7,722 bases of DNA from an uncultured beta proteobacterium. GTDB taxonomy: Bacteria; Pseudomonadota; Gammaproteobacteria; Burkholderiales; Burkholderiaceae_C. Of the stretch, positions 6,138 to 7,722 are shown one piece after another. Numbering within the stretch: position 1 is the stretch's first letter; each line of letters begins with the position of its first letter. Both the position numbers and the translations under genes were made by a program. The stretch covers positions 1-7,722 of the forward strand of contig CAIQEX010000040.1 in assembly GCA_903870955.1 (NCBI GenBank). The letters are read 5' to 3'. Below the pieces are notes generated by a model, which did not search any database, was not told where the DNA came from, and worked only from the letters and a program-made list of their open reading frames with translations.

Positions 6138-6926
6138 ATGACCGACCAGGACTTGCAACGTATCGCCGCACTTGAGGCCGAACTGAAAAGCCTGCGCGCC
6201 GAGATGCAGGACTTCAGCTACACCGTGTCGCACGATCTGCGCGCCAGTCTGCGCCACATCATCTCCTACGCGCAATTGGTGCAGGAAGATGCCGGGCCGT
6301 TACTGCCCGAAGAGACCCAGGGTTTTCTGCGCACGATTTCCGACTCGGCGCGGCACATGGGCGTGTTGATGGATGGACTCATGGAGTTGGCACGCTTGGG
6401 CACGGCAGAACTGCAACCCGCGCCGCAAGCCTTGCTGCCTCTGGTGCAGGATCTGGTCTCCGAACTCCGATTGCAATATCCACAACGCCAAATCGAATGG
6501 CTGTTGTCACCCGAACTGCCCTCGGTGCTGGCCGATGGAGGGATGCTGCGTCGGGCACTGCTCGCCGTGCTGGACAACGCCGTGAAGTTCACGGCGCATC
6601 AGCCCAACGCACAGATCAGCGTCCTGTCCCGGCCTGCCATAGAAGCAGACGCGGTGAATAGGGACTCACCGGTGAGCCACAGGGTGTGTCTCATTGTGAA
6701 AGACAACGGAGCCGGATTCAACCCGGCCATGGGCGCCAAGCTGTTTCACGCCTTTGCGCGTTTGCACACCACCAAGCAGTTTCCAGGCATTGGCATGGGT
6801 TTGGCACTGACACGGAAAATTGTCGAACGCCTGCACGGAACGGTGCACATCGATGGCCAGGTCGACCTGGGTTGCAGCGTGACTTTGGTACTGCCCCCGG
6901 CCGACAACACGCTGCTGGAAAACTGA
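6138..6926 (+). CDS. Small soluble sensor-less histidine kinase (262 aa)
   Basis: This is a two-component kinase core, expected to autophosphorylate on histidine and pass the phosphate to a receiver aspartate. Residues 1-24 form a short charged helix, probably coiled coil. The HisKA dimerisation domain (about 22-90) carries the H-box FSYTVSHDLRASLRH with H32. The usual DLRAPLR here reads DLRASLR, with Ser37 in place of the common Pro. The HATPase domain (about 125-255) has the N-box LLAVLDNAVKFT (N147), the G1 box VKDNGAGF (D189, G191, G193), an F-box-like LFHAFARLH, and the G2 box GIGMGLAL (G217, G219, G221). The catalytic core looks complete. No transmembrane segment, PAS, GAF or receiver domain is seen, so the signal must reach it another way, perhaps through a partner protein. 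The H-box style recalls bacteriophytochrome-type kinases. It follows glmU by ten bases, so it is probably co-transcribed. Confidence 0.9.
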   Translation: MTDQDLQRIAALEAELKSLRAEMQDFSYTVSHDLRASLRHIISYAQLVQEDAGPLLPEETQGFLRTISDSARHMGVLMDGLMELARLGTAELQPAPQALLPLVQDLVSELRLQYPQRQIEWLLSPELPSVLADGGMLRRALLAVLDNAVKFTAHQPNAQISVLSRPAIEADAVNRDSPVSHRVCLIVKDNGAGFNPAMGAKLFHAFARLHTTKQFPGIGMGLALTRKIVERLHGTVHIDGQVDLGCSVTLVLPPADNTLLEN

Positions 6927-6942
6927 CCCGCTCAACTGGTTG

Positions 6943-6956
6943 GAAACGGTCGTTTC
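6943..6956. other. Short inverted repeat between convergent genes
   Basis: GAAAC and GTTTC enclose GGTC in the 47-base gap between the two convergent kinase genes. The position fits a bidirectional transcript end, but the stem is only five base pairs and no T-run follows on either strand. A terminator role is therefore weakly supported. Confidence 0.2.
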
Positions 6957-6973
6957 AGTCGTGTTAAGTGGTG

Positions 6974-7722
6974 TCAGGTCGTGGGTTGGTTCCAGGCATG
7001 CCGCAGCACGCTGCGTAATTTTGCTGGCTTGACCGGCTTTTGCAACAGCGTCAGGCCGGCCATGCTGATCAGGGTTTTGACTTCTTCCGCCGTGTCACCA
7101 CTGATCACACAAGCGGGCACATCGCGAGCAGCCGCCTGGCGCAGGTTGCGCACAGCATCCACGCCGTTCTGCGCACCCAGCAAGCGGTAGTCAGTCAAAA
7201 TAAAATCCGGTACCGACCGGGATTCCCAGCATTGCAGTGCCGCATCGGCCGAACTGGCCTCGACCACCAGGCAGCCCCAGCTTTGCAACAAGCCCTTGAG
7301 TGCTGCGCGGCCCAGTTCGTCATCTTCGATCAGCAAGACCCGCATGCCACGAATATCCTGCAGCTTGATCCCTTCCGGGATCGTTGTAGCAACGGTACTT
7401 TCTTCGGACTGTCCCACCGGTACCAGCACGGTAAAAGTGCTTCCGCACCCCAGGGCCGAGCGGAGGTGCAGGCCATGGTTTAGCAGCTTGCAGGAGCGCT
7501 CGACAATGCCCAAGCCCAGGCCCAGTCCCTTGTTGCGGTCGCGTTCGGGGTTTTCTACCTGGTAAAACTCTTCAAAGACTTTCTTTTGGTGCTGCTCCGC
7601 AATGCCAATGCCGCTATCGCGCACCTCGAGTCGCAGGAAGCCGCGTTGTTTGCTGGGCCTGCAGGTCAGTAGCACCGTGCCACACGGCGTGTGCTGCACC
7701 GCATTGCCCAGCAAGTTGAGCA
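6974..7722 (-). CDS. Hybrid histidine kinase, C-terminal part: HATPase plus receiver domain (partial, cut by window edge)
   Basis: The frame stays open to the right edge, so the N terminus, any sensor domain and the phosphoacceptor histidine are outside the window. The visible 248 residues begin inside the HATPase N-box (LNLLGNAVQHT) and include the G1 box RDSGIGIAE. They continue with FEEFYQVENPERDR and the G2 box GLGLGLGIVE, ending the kinase core near GCGSTFTV. After a linker of about 25 residues comes a receiver domain: acidic pocket IEDDE, phosphoacceptor Asp in LTDYRL (codon 7190-7192), the Ser of VISGDT, and the Lys of QKPVKP (codon 7037-7039). All key receiver residues are present. 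The NPERDR-GLGLGLGIV segment is typical of hybrid kinases with an upstream sensor module (for example 7TMR-DISM or PAS types); which one cannot be seen. A start codon inside the N-box would cut a domain and is not credible. It converges on the small kinase gene. Confidence 0.9.
   Translation of the reverse strand, partial: LNLLGNAVQHTPCGTVLLTCRPSKQRGFLRLEVRDSGIGIAEQHQKKVFEEFYQVENPERDRNKGLGLGLGIVERSCKLLNHGLHLRSALGCGSTFTVLVPVGQSEESTVATTIPEGIKLQDIRGMRVLLIEDDELGRAALKGLLQSWGCLVVEASSADAALQCWESRSVPDFILTDYRLLGAQNGVDAVRNLRQAAARDVPACVISGDTAEEVKTLISMAGLTLLQKPVKPAKLRSVLRHAWNQPTT

Noticed and set aside
4685..6139. A minus-strand frame stays open for about 485 codons antisense to the whole of glmU, joined to the lipoprotein frame.
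   Set aside because: The translation shows no domain or signal and is rich in His, Gln, Val and Gly, as expected from reading the GC-rich glmU codons backwards. glmU is unmistakable on the plus strand, and the lipoprotein begins with its own signal peptide at 4684.
6665..6676. Perfect 12-base palindrome CTCACCGGTGAG inside the small kinase gene, considered as an operator.
   Set aside because: It encodes a variable loop between the N and G1 boxes, lies far from any start, and has no second copy in the window; chance in GC-rich DNA is enough.
7691..7714. An in-frame TTG at 7714 as the start of a stand-alone receiver protein.
   Set aside because: It would begin inside the HATPase N-box, the frame remains open to the window edge, and the residues before it (L, N) continue the N-box, so the gene simply runs off the window.

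Overview
The window looks like chromosomal housekeeping DNA from a GC-rich betaproteobacterium. A Comamonadaceae relative (Rhodoferax/Polaromonas-like) is the best guess. That rests on protein character, on the cca/GST/slt/5-FTHF cyclo-ligase neighbourhood, and on a GC-rich intergenic repeat of a type I associate with that family. The placement is inferred from memory, not from a search.

Left part (1-3177, minus strand). Three genes read leftward: slt (soluble lytic murein transglycosylase, 663 aa), a glutathione S-transferase-like protein (227 aa), and the first 69 codons of cca (CCA-adding tRNA nucleotidyltransferase, cut by the window edge). Each of the two gaps in this row holds one full copy of a 69-base hairpin repeat, preceded by a truncated copy about 83-84 bases away.

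Middle (3178-6127). A 5-formyltetrahydrofolate cyclo-ligase gene runs rightward, nearly head-to-head with slt. It converges on a gene for a DUF6279-type lipoprotein. That lipoprotein gene is in turn head-to-head with glmU, with only 18 bases between the start codons. GlmU makes UDP-GlcNAc for peptidoglycan and LPS, while Slt cleaves peptidoglycan, so both ends of wall metabolism are represented.

Right part (6128-7722). Ten bases after glmU lies a small soluble histidine kinase (262 aa) with HisKA and HATPase domains and no visible sensor or membrane segment. Converging on it is the C-terminal part of a hybrid histidine kinase (HATPase plus receiver domain), cut by the right edge.

I found no tRNA or rRNA gene, CRISPR array, insertion sequence or phage gene. 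No clearly new multi-gene system is visible. The points most worth a second look are the two repeat loci and the sensor-less kinase coupled to glmU, next to a hybrid kinase.
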